From positions 1-64,000 of the forward strand of contig JAEYAW010000010.1 in the NCBI GenBank assembly GCA_023404675.1: DNA of 64,000 bases. The letters are read 5' to 3'. The notes under the pieces were generated by a model. It was not told the origin of the DNA. It saw nothing but the letters and a program-made list of their open reading frames with translations, and did not search any database. The translations under genes were made by a program, and so were the position numbers. This document shows positions 1 to 9,365 of the stretch, piece after piece; position 1 is the first letter of the stretch; the number at the start of each line of letters is the position of its first letter. The stretch comes from Pseudomonadota bacterium. GTDB taxonomy: Bacteria > Pseudomonadota > Alphaproteobacteria > Rhizobiales > Xanthobacteraceae.

Positions 1-316
1 AAATGTCGTCGAAGGCCTTCAACTGCCAGCCTGGCGCGGAGCCGTATCTGGCGACAACCGCCGCCGCGCTGGAAAAGCGGTTCGGCCAGACCTCCGCCAT
101 CCGCTTGGCGGTATAATTGATATTTTCGGTCAACCCCTTGAGCGCGAAACCCCCGCACTCGTGCTCGATGTTGGCGAAAAAGTAAGCCAGCCGCGCGCGC
201 GTCGCGTTGATGCCCGCTTTGGTCAAAACGTCCTGCCTCGATGCAAACGCATCTATGACAGTCATTGGAGCCTTCGGGAAGACTGCCCGAAGGTCTGAGG
301 GGTTGAACTGTATCAT
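1..316 (-). CDS. GH19-type endolysin/chitinase-like lysozyme, partial (C-terminus outside window)
   Basis: The minus-strand frame opens at ATG 316 (MIQFNPSDLRAVFPK) and runs open to the window edge, so only about 105 N-terminal residues are visible. The run ANIEHECGGF matches the catalytic-Glu segment of GH19 chitinase/lysozyme-fold phage endolysins, and INYTAKRMAEVWPNRF followed by GWQLKAFDDI matches the next conserved part of that fold. The likely role is cleavage of peptidoglycan during lysis. It lies about 3 kb beyond the tail end of the GTA cluster, so it could serve particle release; that link is inference. A related 5' remnant lies at 649-837. Confidence 0.7.
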   Translation of the reverse strand, partial: MIQFNPSDLRAVFPKAPMTVIDAFASRQDVLTKAGINATRARLAYFFANIEHECGGFALKGLTENINYTAKRMAEVWPNRFSSAAAVVARYGSAPGWQLKAFDDI

Positions 317-402
317 GCGAAGTCTCTGAATTTGACATAGATCACTTGACTAAAAATTTCCGCTCTGACTCTATATTGACCCATAAGCAGGAGTAACTGG
401 CC

Positions 403-636
403 ATGATGGCTGACAACCGAATTCCGGATTTGGCGTCCAGAATGGCGCGGGCAATGGCTGGATGCGTGACGGACGAGGATACCTTCGTAATCCGCAAGGC
501 TGCGGCCGCCGCCTATGTCGCGATCATGGGCAAGACCTGCGCTGACTTCGAAAATCCCACCATTGTCGCGGGACATCAACTCATCGGTGTTCGGCCCATT
601 CGCGAGAATCTTTTCTTCGGCCCACAGCGCCATTGA
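403..636 (+). CDS. Small hypothetical protein, paralogue of the ORF at 3041-3259
   Basis: This 77-residue ORF starts at ATG 403 or ATG 406, with CAGGAG 15 bases upstream. It begins MMADNRIPDLASRMARAMAG, close to the MLRNEIQNLAATMARAMSAC start of the ORF at 3041, and both continue with an alanine-rich helix. No domain or membrane segment is recognised. It diverges from the partial endolysin at 1-316. The last 25 residues do not match the paralogue, so the C-terminus may be altered. Function unknown. Confidence 0.5.
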   Translation: MMADNRIPDLASRMARAMAGCVTDEDTFVIRKAAAAAYVAIMGKTCADFENPTIVAGHQLIGVRPIRENLFFGPQRH

Positions 637-648
637 TAGTGCGCTATG

Positions 649-837
649 GTCCCGTAGCCTGCTTGAAAAATTGATCCGTCACGACAGCATCCGTCTCCCA
701 AGCCGCAGCGATCTCGGCGACCCTCGGGTACTTTCGCTCGAACTTGAGTTCTGCTTCGCCGCGAATGCATCGATCACCGACTGAAGCGCGCGCGGAAAGA
801 TAGCGCGGAGATCGGAGGAGGTGAGAGGGATGGGCAT
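649..837 (-). pseudogene. Endolysin-like 5' remnant
   Basis: From ATG 837 the frame reads MPIPLTSSDLRAIFPRALQS and then VIDAFAAKQ, matching the start of the endolysin at 316 (SDLRAVFPK, VIDAFASRQ). It then loses similarity and stops near 679. A second minus-strand frame continues with GEAELKFERKYPRVAEIAAA and stops at 649, which suggests a frameshift or a fusion at about 745. It is best read as a broken second copy of the endolysin start joined to unrelated sequence. Confidence 0.45.
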
Positions 838-918
838 TGGGTCCCTCCTTGGAAACGGGCCACTCAAAGCGCCTCGCGAGCCGGATAGGCTGCGAGGGTG
901 GGTAGTGTCTGGACCACT

Positions 919-1899
919 TCAGTTGACGGGTAAAAGCGAAGGCTTTCTCTGCGACCGATCCAACATTCCGTTGAAAATGCGCAGCATCGGCTTCTCAATC
1001 GCGAGATGGATAGCAATACTTAGGACGATAGACGCAATCACAAGAAAAATGCAGAACAGAGGAAGATGGCTCTTATAGTCGAAACCTAGCGTAAACGCTG
1101 CTTCACGCAGCACGGTCATGACAGGAATATGAAATAAATAGAGAGAGTAACTGGCGTCTCCCAGTATTCTGACAAGGCTAGCACGTAGTAAGGTCTGCGG
1201 TTCAAACTGCAAAAGGCCGGCCACAAGAAACAGGCTCGGAATTCCCCAGCCAATAGACCTCGTAGCGACACCGTAAATATTGACGGTGAAGATAACCAAA
1301 CCCGCGCTTAACAGGAATACACCGAGTCGATCATCGTAGTAGCTCTGCGCTCGATTAAAGTACGCATACCCCAACAAAACCCCCGCCGAAAACTCCAGCA
1401 GACTCGCCGTCTGGATCGTTGATGGGTTCAATGCCATCAGCGCCGCCATCATGGCAGCTGCAAAAAGCGCAGCGCGACGACGAACGAAAATTAAAGCAAC
1501 AAAAAAAGTAAAATAGAACAGCAATTCGAACGCTAGCGTCCAACCCGGGAATAGCAGTGGGAACCAGCGCCCTCCTAAGGAAGGATACAAAAGAAGAGAG
1601 TCTGCCATTTCCCGAGGATCGGGGGCGACACCCCACTTCCAGTACGAGTACCCGACAATCGAGAAGGTCGCCAACCAATACAACGGCACGACCCTGATCA
1701 ATCGCCGAAGTAAAAATCTAACGGGCGGAGAACCATCCGGCGTCGAAACGGTAACTACAAATCCACTGATGACAAAAAATATATCTACACCGACATCCCC
1801 GATAAGAATCGATTTTGGGACGCCGACCACATTAAATGTATGGCTTGTCGTCACCACAATTGCGGCAACCGCCCTCATGAAATGTACCGAATGAAACAT
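919..1899 (-). CDS. Acyltransferase family 3 membrane protein (OafA/exopolysaccharide acetyltransferase type)
   Basis: The 326-residue polytopic membrane protein begins MFHSVHFMRAVAAIVVTTSH, whose R-A-...-H pattern is the first conserved motif of acyltransferase 3 proteins. GDVGVDIFFVISGFV (about 35-49) is the second hallmark, and LGDASYSLYLFHIPV near residue 250 is the C-terminal one. Family members O-acetylate surface polysaccharides with acyl groups moved across the inner membrane; the substrate here is unknown. Length is normal for the family. The gene is AT-richer than the GTA genes to its right, and a fragment of another acyltransferase lies at 2223-2663. Confidence 0.85.
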   Translation of the reverse strand: MFHSVHFMRAVAAIVVTTSHTFNVVGVPKSILIGDVGVDIFFVISGFVVTVSTPDGSPPVRFLLRRLIRVVPLYWLATFSIVGYSYWKWGVAPDPREMADSLLLYPSLGGRWFPLLFPGWTLAFELLFYFTFFVALIFVRRRAALFAAAMMAALMALNPSTIQTASLLEFSAGVLLGYAYFNRAQSYYDDRLGVFLLSAGLVIFTVNIYGVATRSIGWGIPSLFLVAGLLQFEPQTLLRASLVRILGDASYSLYLFHIPVMTVLREAAFTLGFDYKSHLPLFCIFLVIASIVLSIAIHLAIEKPMLRIFNGMLDRSQRKPSLLPVN

Positions 1900-2222
1900 T
1901 TCCGCCCCTAAATTACGCTACTTCTAATGGCACTCTTTTCAGTTTTACAACATATTTTTGCGACCCTAGGTGGTATTAGGTTACTACGACACACCGAATC
2001 CAGAAGAACTCATCTGCCTGCTCAGCCGACATTGCCCAAGCCGCGCCGATTGCGGCCGTCATAGGGTGGCTGCGCTGGAATTCCGTTGCGCCCGCGAGCC
2101 AGCATCCGCGCGCTAAACTGCTCGCCTTGAGGCAAAGACATCACGAACGTGTCCAGCGCTTCAGGAATTGCGCCGGTCGTGACGGCCGCCAATGCCTCAC
2201 ACTCGGAGGCGCTACCAAGGGA
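1900..2222. other. AT-rich intergenic stretch with one doubtful minus-strand ORF
   Basis: There is no recognisable gene in this gap. A minus-strand frame at 2022-2225 (67 residues, containing EALDTFVMSLPQGEQFSARM) reads like protein and ends where the acyltransferase fragment begins, so it may be another broken gene. No family was recognised and no ribosome binding site is evident. Confidence 0.35.
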
Positions 2223-2663
2223 CATCTTTACAATGGTCTCGATGCACGAGCGCCCGCGCTCCTGCTTGGATCGCTGATCGCTTGCCTGCCTGCTGTCACG
2301 ATCAATCCCTGGCTAGCCTTCGCAGCACTTGCAGCCTGTTTCGCCCTTATGTTCACCGTCCCGTGGCAACCATTTTCCGGAGCTGCCATCTCGCTCTACC
2401 TGTGGCACTGGTTGTTTTATCTCGGCTTTAGGGAATCGGGACTTCTGACACCTGCCACATCTGCATTGGGGATCGCGTGCTCGCTCGGCGCCGCCTATCT
2501 GACATCCAGATACGTGGAAACACCGATGCGATCCCTTCGAAATCGGGTTCCGGCAGAAATTCAGCCGAAAATCGGTCTTATACTCATGTTGACCACGTTT
2601 GTTGCCACAACGATCTCGCTCATATTTTTCTTCGGCGGCTTCGTCACCAAAGCCCCATATTGA
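2223..2663 (+). pseudogene. Acyltransferase family 3, C-terminal fragment
   Basis: Homology begins abruptly at LYNGLDARAPALLLGSLIA, the YxGxDxRxxaLLxGxxlA motif from the middle of OafA-type acyltransferases. It continues through several hydrophobic helices, including ISLYLWHWLFYLGF, to a normal-looking C-terminus at 2663. The N-terminal catalytic half, with the R/H motif and the GVDxFFVxSG motif, is missing. An open frame extends upstream to 2127 but reads as unrelated sequence. This is a truncated relic. Confidence 0.65.
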
Positions 2664-3040
2664 GGCGACTGCGGCACGCGGCAATGGATGGCATGAAGCC
2701 GATTAACCTTAACAATCCCGCAATGAGCGCTGGGCCCGGCAAGGGATTGCGGTGCCACTCATGGGAAGGTTACCCTTCCCATGGCCCGATGGCGGAAACT
2801 TACGCGGGGGCGGTGCATCGCTTCACATCCTGGTTCAACCCCAGGTCGGGCCTCCAAGCGCCGCGCAATATGCGGTAAAAGACGGCGTGCCGTTCGATAA
2901 GCCCATCGGAAATGAGCAGTAACCTTTATGCGCGAACTTGGAATCTTCGAGCATCACAGCCCCTTTTTATTCGCGTAAAAGTTGATATTTTTTATTGTCA
3001 TAAAACCGATCGAGCGTGAAATCACTCCAAGGGGCAGCAA
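2664..3040. other. Intergenic region without a recognised gene
   Basis: No coding region is supported here; the open frames are short and lack family features. The notable element is a perfect 10-bp inverted repeat at 2760-2783. AT content rises just before the small ORF at 3041, consistent with a promoter region, but no clear -35/-10 pair was identified. Confidence 0.4.
2760..2783. repeat. Perfect inverted repeat, 10-bp arms, 4-nt loop
   Basis: The arms CATGGGAAGG and CCTTCCCATG flank the loop TTAC. There is no T-run on either side, so this is not a typical intrinsic terminator. It may be an operator or a relic repeat. Confidence 0.5.
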
Positions 3041-3259
3041 TTGTTACGGAACGAAATTCAGAATTTGGCTGCCACCATGGCTCGAGCCATGAGCGCCTGT
3101 GCCCGAAACCAAGGGCCTGACATTGTTTGCCAAGCGGCTGCGATCGCTTACTTGCAGATCATCAACTCTGCCTCCGCCAATCCGGTAGAGGCTCTCGAGG
3201 ATGCAAAGAGGTTTCTGGCGAAAGCCAGCATTGGCTCGGTGGGCTCGTATCTCAACTAA
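3041..3259 (+). CDS. Small hypothetical protein, paralogue of the ORF at 403-636
   Basis: The 72-residue ORF starts at TTG 3041, preceded by AAGGGGC at a suitable distance. The N-terminal 20 residues (EIQNLAATMARAMSAC) match the 403-636 ORF, and the remainder is a soluble alanine-rich helical protein ending SVGSYLN. No family was recognised. The duplicate copy, near phage-type lysis genes at the distal end of the GTA cluster, hints at a mobile or phage-related origin. Confidence 0.5.
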   Translation: MLRNEIQNLAATMARAMSACARNQGPDIVCQAAAIAYLQIINSASANPVEALEDAKRFLAKASIGSVGSYLN

Positions 3260-3512
3260 AGAGCTGCCGCGTCGGGACAAACGCGTCGCTCTCCCGGCAG
3301 TTATGCGCCATGCCTCACCGACGCCCCGTCAGCATGTGAGCGTGCTCGACAATGGTTGCGCCAAGGTTTCAGGAACCCCTCGCAAAGGCTTTGTCACCCC
3401 CCTTCCCACGCCATGCCTCGAGCTCCGCACCATCCCGATTGCGCGGATCGTTGGAAATGGACGCGCCGCCGCTGAGCCGCATCACCGCGTTCGTCATTGT
3501 CATGCGCTACAT

Positions 3513-5318
3513 CTAGAGCCTCGCATCAAATCTGATCTGGCCGCTCGTCCCGACGACGACGACCTCGTAGGCTGCGCGCTGCACGAACGCGCCGGCATTC
3601 GACTGGACATGAAGAATGGCCCGATTGACCGGATCGCCGCTCAGCGTCGTGCCGTCCACAACATCGCCGGCCGTCCGGATGAAGCCATCCTGCCAGCCGA
3701 AATCCGAGACGGCCGACACCGAGATGGTCGGCACCGCACGCTTCGCCGCGAAGTAAAGCGGCGCATAGATATGGCTCGCGTTCTGCGCCTGCCCGATGCC
3801 GATCAGGTCCGCCGTCCCGCCGGTCCATTTCTCGTAATGTCCGATGCAGAGCAGCCGCTCCTGATCCGGTGTCCGCAAGGCGGCCGCTCGTTCCCCCGCC
3901 GGCAAATCGAGACCGGGCAGTACGACAAGACCAGAGATATGAATGGCGTCCGTCGTCGCGGCCACAGCATTGATGGAGCCTGTGGCGCCGGAGTAGTCGG
4001 CGCTCGCCCAGATGCTGTCCGTGCCGAGCCGCGCGGTGCCGCCCGCGAGACAGAGTTTTACGGAAAGGCCCAGCGTCACGTCGCTCGCCCATGTACCGGC
4101 CGACGATCCCGGAATGGAGGCACGCGTTGCGCCGGGCAATGCGTCGGAGAGCGAGACCCATTGCGGCGTGTTCGCAGCAGTGATGGCGAAGCTGAACGGA
4201 TAGGATCGCGTCTTCGTCCCGTTGACGATGGCACCGGAATAGGTGCCGGGCCGGTTGGCCGACATCCAGAAGCCGAGCGACAGCGGCCCCGCCATCGCCG
4301 TGCCCCACCACAGCCCGCGCACACGCGTTCCTTCGATGGGAAGCACCACGCTCAATTCGTCGTTCGCGCCGAGCGAGGCCTGCGCGGTCGTCACCGCGAT
4401 TCTCAGTGCCTTCACCGCCGGCATGCCGGATGGAGCGGCGACCTGCTGCGCGCTGGCGACGAACGAGCCGCGATACTCGGCTTTCACGCCATCCAGAATA
4501 TATCTGCTCTGCAACGTACCCGAAGCTGTGAGCACCACCGCGTTCGTGCCGTTCTCCTGGCTGATCTCCATGGCACCGTTGAGCTGGATACCGCCCCATG
4601 CGGCGTCGGCGGGTGCCGCGCCCATCAAGCCGCGCGTCGCGGCCGGACTGGCGAAGCCGCGAAAGCTGACCTTGCCGTTCGTCCGCTCGAACGTCAGCGC
4701 ATCGAGCCAGCTCGCGCCATCGGGCGACACCTTCAGATGAAAATTGTCGTCGCCGGTCAGACCGAACTCGGCGCGACCCGAGGCGTTGTCGGAGAAGAAA
4801 ATGGAGGCAGTACGGGCGGCGCTCTCCTTCGACACCTGAACGCGCATGTCGCCGGTGCCGCCATCAGCGGCGGCGATCGCCATCAGCAGCGCCGCGTTGG
4901 ATTTCACGCTCAGCAGGTTCGGCGATGCGGCCGTTGTGTTGATGCCGATATGGGCGGCATTGTCGAGCGCCACCGGCAGATCGCGCAGGTCGCGCCACGT
5001 CCCGCCATCGAACACGAACAGTATCTCGTCGGCGAGCGACCACGCGCACCAGCCAGCGTTCGGAACAACGAAGCGCCATGCGCCGTCCTCGAACGCGGCG
5101 ACTGCGCCCGCATGGCCGGTCCATGCGCCCGACGCCCCTCTCGCCACGATGTGGCGCGTGCCTGCGTCAGGGCTCGCGGGTGGCAACGTACGATCGACAT
5201 CGGCCACCGCAATCTGGACCACCGCGTCCAGGATTCGCAGGCTCTCATTGACGGTCACGTGCTTCTGGGCCTGACTGCCCTCAAGGAAGGGCAGTCCGAG
5301 ATTTGTCGTCTGGGCCAT
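3513..5318 (-). CDS. DUF2793 domain protein, distal GTA tail-associated protein
   Basis: The 601-residue protein starts MAQTTNLGLPFLEGSQAQKH, the signature opening of DUF2793 proteins (NLGLP...aQaqKhvtvNe). Those proteins follow the GTA baseplate gene in many alphaproteobacteria. The N-terminal 150 or so residues form the DUF2793 module; the rest is Gly/Ala/Ser/Thr-rich and predicted beta, as in tail fibre or adhesin-like decoration proteins. It is the last gene of the structural cluster, 45 bp from the gp15-like gene. Its role is probably a tail fibre or receptor-contacting part of the particle; that is inferred from position. Confidence 0.85.
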   Translation of the reverse strand: MAQTTNLGLPFLEGSQAQKHVTVNESLRILDAVVQIAVADVDRTLPPASPDAGTRHIVARGASGAWTGHAGAVAAFEDGAWRFVVPNAGWCAWSLADEILFVFDGGTWRDLRDLPVALDNAAHIGINTTAASPNLLSVKSNAALLMAIAAADGGTGDMRVQVSKESAARTASIFFSDNASGRAEFGLTGDDNFHLKVSPDGASWLDALTFERTNGKVSFRGFASPAATRGLMGAAPADAAWGGIQLNGAMEISQENGTNAVVLTASGTLQSRYILDGVKAEYRGSFVASAQQVAAPSGMPAVKALRIAVTTAQASLGANDELSVVLPIEGTRVRGLWWGTAMAGPLSLGFWMSANRPGTYSGAIVNGTKTRSYPFSFAITAANTPQWVSLSDALPGATRASIPGSSAGTWASDVTLGLSVKLCLAGGTARLGTDSIWASADYSGATGSINAVAATTDAIHISGLVVLPGLDLPAGERAAALRTPDQERLLCIGHYEKWTGGTADLIGIGQAQNASHIYAPLYFAAKRAVPTISVSAVSDFGWQDGFIRTAGDVVDGTTLSGDPVNRAILHVQSNAGAFVQRAAYEVVVVGTSGQIRFDARL

Positions 5319-5363
5319 GTGGAGGATTGCCTTTTGTTATCTCTGAACCTGAGGGTGACGTCT

Positions 5364-8300
5364 TCACCCCACCGTCACGACCGCGTCCGCCGTAAAGCCC
5401 GCTCCGACCGTCGCAGACAGTTGCGCCACGCGCAGATGCAGCACCGTCTGCGGCGCGCCGAAATCGGCAAGCTCGTCCGCGCTGGCGTAAAGCATCTGCG
5501 ACACGGTCAGCGTCATGCTGCGCAGCACGGCTGCGCCGGAGAGAATTTCGAGACGATACGCCTCGCTCTCCTCGCCGAGCGGCACCTCGACGCCCCAGCC
5601 GTCGCCATCGATCCGCGTGCGCCGAATCCAGGACAGCAACACGCCACCTGCTATTCGCCTCGCCCTCAGTTGCGCCGGAGCAAGCGGACGAAGGGCCGTG
5701 GCGGAGGGCGCGAGCGACAGCGATACGCTGGCGGGATCGTCGTAGCCGCGGCTCGCCGCGATCACGCGCAACTCCGCCGGGCGCTCCAGCGCATCGAGCC
5801 CGCGCGCCAGCGGCGTCACCGCCGCGTTGAGCAACACGAAGGCTGCGCCCGGCGGCAGCGGATCGACCATGGCCGCTTCGCTGCCGGCCTGCCCACGCAA
5901 CAGGCGCGACAGTCGATAGGTCGCCGCGTCGATCAGTTCTGCATTCGCGAACTGGATGATCTCCCAGGCACCCTCCGGATTGCGTAGCGCCGCCGCGTTC
6001 GCGCCGCCGAGCACGCGCGCCTCACTCGCGGAGGACAGCATGCCGCCGGAGAGCCGAACGCGAAACATATGCGCGCGGTCCCACCGCGCCAGCGGCCCGC
6101 TCGGCAGCGGATCGAGCGTCACGCCCATCACGGATGCAGAGCCCGCGACCGCCGCCACCTGGAAGCTCGCGCCATCCGTTGAGCGCCACACCGCCACCGG
6201 CCCCGGCCAGGGATCGGCGAACACGGCCACGCGCGTCAGCACCGCCGGATCGACGCTGTCGATCACCGGCAGGTCGAGCAGATGCACCTGCGCCGGACCG
6301 AGCGGCGGGGGAATCGCAGGCGAGCCGACCGCCGGCTGCAACAGCGGCACCGAAAAGACATCAGGATCGATGCTGCGCGCCTTCACCTGCCGCGCCTGCG
6401 CATCCACGATCTCGGTGATCTCGAACAGCCGCCGCCGCCCGGCGATCGTGGCGGCTATCACCATGCCGGGAATGAGCTTGAGATGACGGAGACCGAGCGC
6501 AAAGGTCGCGCTCTCGCGGCCTGCCCAAAGATCCTGCAAGCGGATCTCGGCGCGCGGCGCGATGGTGGCCGCGTCGGCGATGAGCGCAAGATCCGCATGC
6601 GCGGTACCCTGCGCACCGCCGACCAGCTTGCGCGAGGCGACCGCCGCGCGGCGGTAGTCGGTCAGCGCATCGGTGAAGCCGATCGAAATGTCGCGCGGCA
6701 ATTCCGTCTCCTGCGCACGCACCAGCGTGGCCAGCACACCGCGCTCGCTGTCGATGAAATCATCCTCGCTGAGTTCGACCACGGGCGCGCCGCCGCGCTG
6801 GACGAAACGCAAGCTGCCGTCCCCCGCGCTGGCGTCGAAGCCGTAGAGCATCGCCAGCGGGTCGATCATCGCGCGCGGCGTCATCGGCCGGTCGACCACA
6901 TAGCCCTCGCAGGCGTGCCGCAGCGCCGATGCCTCGGCATCGCCGATCCCGCAATCCGCCAGGATCGACGCCACCAGCGCATCGAGCGGCGCACCGCCGA
7001 GCCGTCCCGTCAGCCAGTGCCCGGTCTGCCAGTTCGGCGCATCGCTCCACAGATCATGTGCGGCCGGAAACACCGGATACGGCCTCGCATCCCAGGTCCA
7101 CAGGTGAATGCCGGAAGGCTCCACCATGCGCCCGCCATAAACGGACGATACCGGATTGTGGGTGCCATCCGCGCCGTGCTCGGGGTCGAAGGCGGAGAGC
7201 ACGGCCTCGAGATAGCGCCGCTGCATCAGGTCATCGCGCGCGCCGCTGGAGAAATGCGGCACGAAGGATTCCGACGATTTCGGGTCGGGAAACACGTTGG
7301 GCTGGTTCGCGCCCTTGTCCACCGCCGGACACCCGACTTCAGTCAGCCAGATCGGCTTGCCCTGCGGCACCCATGCGGTCGGGCCGGGCAGCTCGATGCC
7401 GCCGACGCGCTCGTGGTGCGCGTTGCTCCACCAGTTGACGAGATCCTTCTGCCGAAACGTCCACGACTTGCCGAGCCCGTCGGAGATCGGCGTGCGCGCC
7501 TGCACGGCGCGGGCGGCGTCATCGGTATAGAACCAGTCGTAAGCTTCGCCGCCGCGCACGTTGCCTTGCAGATAGTCCGGGTCATGAATGGTGCGGCCGG
7601 GCGCTGCATCGAGATGCGCGGCGTTGTCGCGCCAGTCCGCCAGCGGTGCATAATAGTCGATTCCGACCATGTCGATGACATCAGACGCCCACAGCGGATC
7701 GAGCGGGAAACGCACCTCGCTAGCCGTGTCGTCCACGACATCCGCGCCGTATTCGGTCCAGTCCGCGCCATAGGTGATGCGCGTCGATCCGCCGACGATG
7801 GCCTTCACGTCGCCCGCGAGCATCACCAGCGCATCGACGGCGGGATAGACGCCAGCGCCGGAGCGCACCCGCGTCAACGCCCGCAGTTCCGATCCGATCA
7901 GAAACGCATCGACACCGCCCGCCGCCGCGCACAGGCTGGCATAATGCAGCACCATGCGGCGATAGCACCACGCGCCCGGCGCAGTGCCCGCGAAAAACGC
8001 ATTGACCTGCGTGGCGGCCGTGGCGGTGCCCTGTGGCGAGCCGGGCCGGCCGGGCGCGGGATCGCAGGTGATGCGCCCGCGCCAAGGATAGGCGGGCTGA
8101 GAAGTCGCCCCGCTCCATGGATCGGCCAGTGCATTGCCAGGCGCGATGTCCATCATCACGAACGGATAGAACGTCACCTTCAGCTCGCGCGCTTTCAGCT
8201 CCGCGATCAGATGCCGCACGCTGTCGTCGGAGGGGGTGCCCCCATAGGCCGGCCCGCCATTGACCTGAGACACCGCATGCGCGAAGGCGCGCGGCAGGCC

Positions 8301-9218
8301 AGCGACCGACCAGGTGCCGCCGAATGTTGCCTTGGTCAGATTTTCCACGCCCGGCATCACGCTGCACTGGCCGGCACGCAGATCGGTGCCGAACCAGGCC
8401 ACCACGATGGCGACACGTTCAAGATTGGGACACAGGCTCTGCAGATCGTCGAGCGCGGCGACCACGTCCGAACGCGCGCTGCCGACATGACGGTTCTCCG
8501 GCGACGACACGCCGGGCCACGGCATCTGCACCACCGTCGCGGGCTCGTAGCCGAACTCAGTGGTGCCGGGGATCAGCGTCACCGCGCGCACCATCTGCTC
8601 CAGCGCGCCGACCGGCCGCACGATCTCGAACGACAATTGCGGAATACGGTTGCCGTAGTCGGCGAGCGGCAGGCGCTCGAACACCACATAAGCCAGGCCG
8701 CGATAGGCCGGCGCGTTGCCCGCGCCTTCCTTTGCGACGATCAGTTCGTCCGGCGATTGCGTTTCGTCGCCGCGATGGAAGCGGATGTTGAGGCCGGTGG
8801 TATCGAGCAGCTTGCCGTCCGCCCAGATGCGGCCGACGCGGCCGATCGGCCCCTCGCACAGACCCACCGCGACGTTGGCGAAATAGCTGTAGGTGGTCGT
8901 CGTGGTGCTAGCGCCGGTGCCACCCTTGCCGCCCTGCGTCTCGGTGGAAATCGATTCCTCCAGCGGCGTTGCCCAGATCACCTGCCCTGACAGCCGTGCG
9001 CGGCCGTAAACGCGCGGGATCGGCGCGCCTTCGGTCGAGGCCATTACGTCGAGATCGGACAGCCGCGGCCCCTGCACCTCGCGATGGCTCGCTCCGAACA
9101 GCGTCTGATCGAGCGCCGAGCCCGCCAGCGCCCCGGCGAGCCGTCCGATGATCGCGCCGGCCGGGCCGAACACCGAGCCGACCGCCGCGCCCGCGAGCGA
9201 GAGAACGAGTGAGGCCAT
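5364..9218 (-). CDS. GTA baseplate/host-specificity protein with TIM-barrel-like domain (RcGTA gp15 type)
   Basis: The 1284-residue protein is the largest in the cluster. The N-terminus has a glycine-rich hydrophobic segment (LAGAAVGSVFGPAGAIIG), followed by a tail-protein domain. The centre carries the glycoside-hydrolase TIM-barrel-like domain of GTA proteins (TYGADWTEYG, WLTEVGCPAVDKG, IHLWTWDARPYPVFP), and a phage tail 3 type C-terminal region follows. In RcGTA the counterpart forms the baseplate and contacts the recipient surface. It is intact and of normal length, between the NlpC/P60 gene and DUF2793. The start MASLVLSLAG is that of the family. Confidence 0.93.
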   Translation of the reverse strand: MASLVLSLAGAAVGSVFGPAGAIIGRLAGALAGSALDQTLFGASHREVQGPRLSDLDVMASTEGAPIPRVYGRARLSGQVIWATPLEESISTETQGGKGGTGASTTTTTYSYFANVAVGLCEGPIGRVGRIWADGKLLDTTGLNIRFHRGDETQSPDELIVAKEGAGNAPAYRGLAYVVFERLPLADYGNRIPQLSFEIVRPVGALEQMVRAVTLIPGTTEFGYEPATVVQMPWPGVSSPENRHVGSARSDVVAALDDLQSLCPNLERVAIVVAWFGTDLRAGQCSVMPGVENLTKATFGGTWSVAGLPRAFAHAVSQVNGGPAYGGTPSDDSVRHLIAELKARELKVTFYPFVMMDIAPGNALADPWSGATSQPAYPWRGRITCDPAPGRPGSPQGTATAATQVNAFFAGTAPGAWCYRRMVLHYASLCAAAGGVDAFLIGSELRALTRVRSGAGVYPAVDALVMLAGDVKAIVGGSTRITYGADWTEYGADVVDDTASEVRFPLDPLWASDVIDMVGIDYYAPLADWRDNAAHLDAAPGRTIHDPDYLQGNVRGGEAYDWFYTDDAARAVQARTPISDGLGKSWTFRQKDLVNWWSNAHHERVGGIELPGPTAWVPQGKPIWLTEVGCPAVDKGANQPNVFPDPKSSESFVPHFSSGARDDLMQRRYLEAVLSAFDPEHGADGTHNPVSSVYGGRMVEPSGIHLWTWDARPYPVFPAAHDLWSDAPNWQTGHWLTGRLGGAPLDALVASILADCGIGDAEASALRHACEGYVVDRPMTPRAMIDPLAMLYGFDASAGDGSLRFVQRGGAPVVELSEDDFIDSERGVLATLVRAQETELPRDISIGFTDALTDYRRAAVASRKLVGGAQGTAHADLALIADAATIAPRAEIRLQDLWAGRESATFALGLRHLKLIPGMVIAATIAGRRRLFEITEIVDAQARQVKARSIDPDVFSVPLLQPAVGSPAIPPPLGPAQVHLLDLPVIDSVDPAVLTRVAVFADPWPGPVAVWRSTDGASFQVAAVAGSASVMGVTLDPLPSGPLARWDRAHMFRVRLSGGMLSSASEARVLGGANAAALRNPEGAWEIIQFANAELIDAATYRLSRLLRGQAGSEAAMVDPLPPGAAFVLLNAAVTPLARGLDALERPAELRVIAASRGYDDPASVSLSLAPSATALRPLAPAQLRARRIAGGVLLSWIRRTRIDGDGWGVEVPLGEESEAYRLEILSGAAVLRSMTLTVSQMLYASADELADFGAPQTVLHLRVAQLSATVGAGFTADAVVTVG

Positions 9219-9235
9219 GTTTTTTCCTTGTTCGC

Positions 9236-9340
9236 CGTCATGGCCGGGCCTGACCCGGCGATCCCGCCTGGAGAGGCACTGCGCTCATGAGTGAGATCCC
9301 CGCCAAGCGCGGGATGACGAAGGAGAGTTCGCGACAACAG
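9236..9340. repeat. Intergenic palindromic repeat of the GTCATGGCCGGGCCTGACCC type
   Basis: The 147-bp gap between the gp14- and gp15-like genes holds CGTCATGGCCGGGCCTGACC at its left and CCCGCCAAGCGCGGGATGAC at its right. These are the recognisable halves of an intergenic palindrome common in Bradyrhizobium-group genomes. It may fold in the mRNA between two structural genes. Confidence 0.5.
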
Positions 9341-9365
9341 GATCGCTATGCGTTGATCAAAACTG

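Noticed and set aside
3201..5987. Plus-strand open frame of 928 codons
   Set aside because: It is antisense to DUF2793 and gp15, very Arg/His-rich, with no family features; a high-GC shadow.
6282..8990. Plus-strand open frame of 902 codons
   Set aside because: Antisense to the gp15-like gene with composition typical of shadow frames (RRHH-rich).
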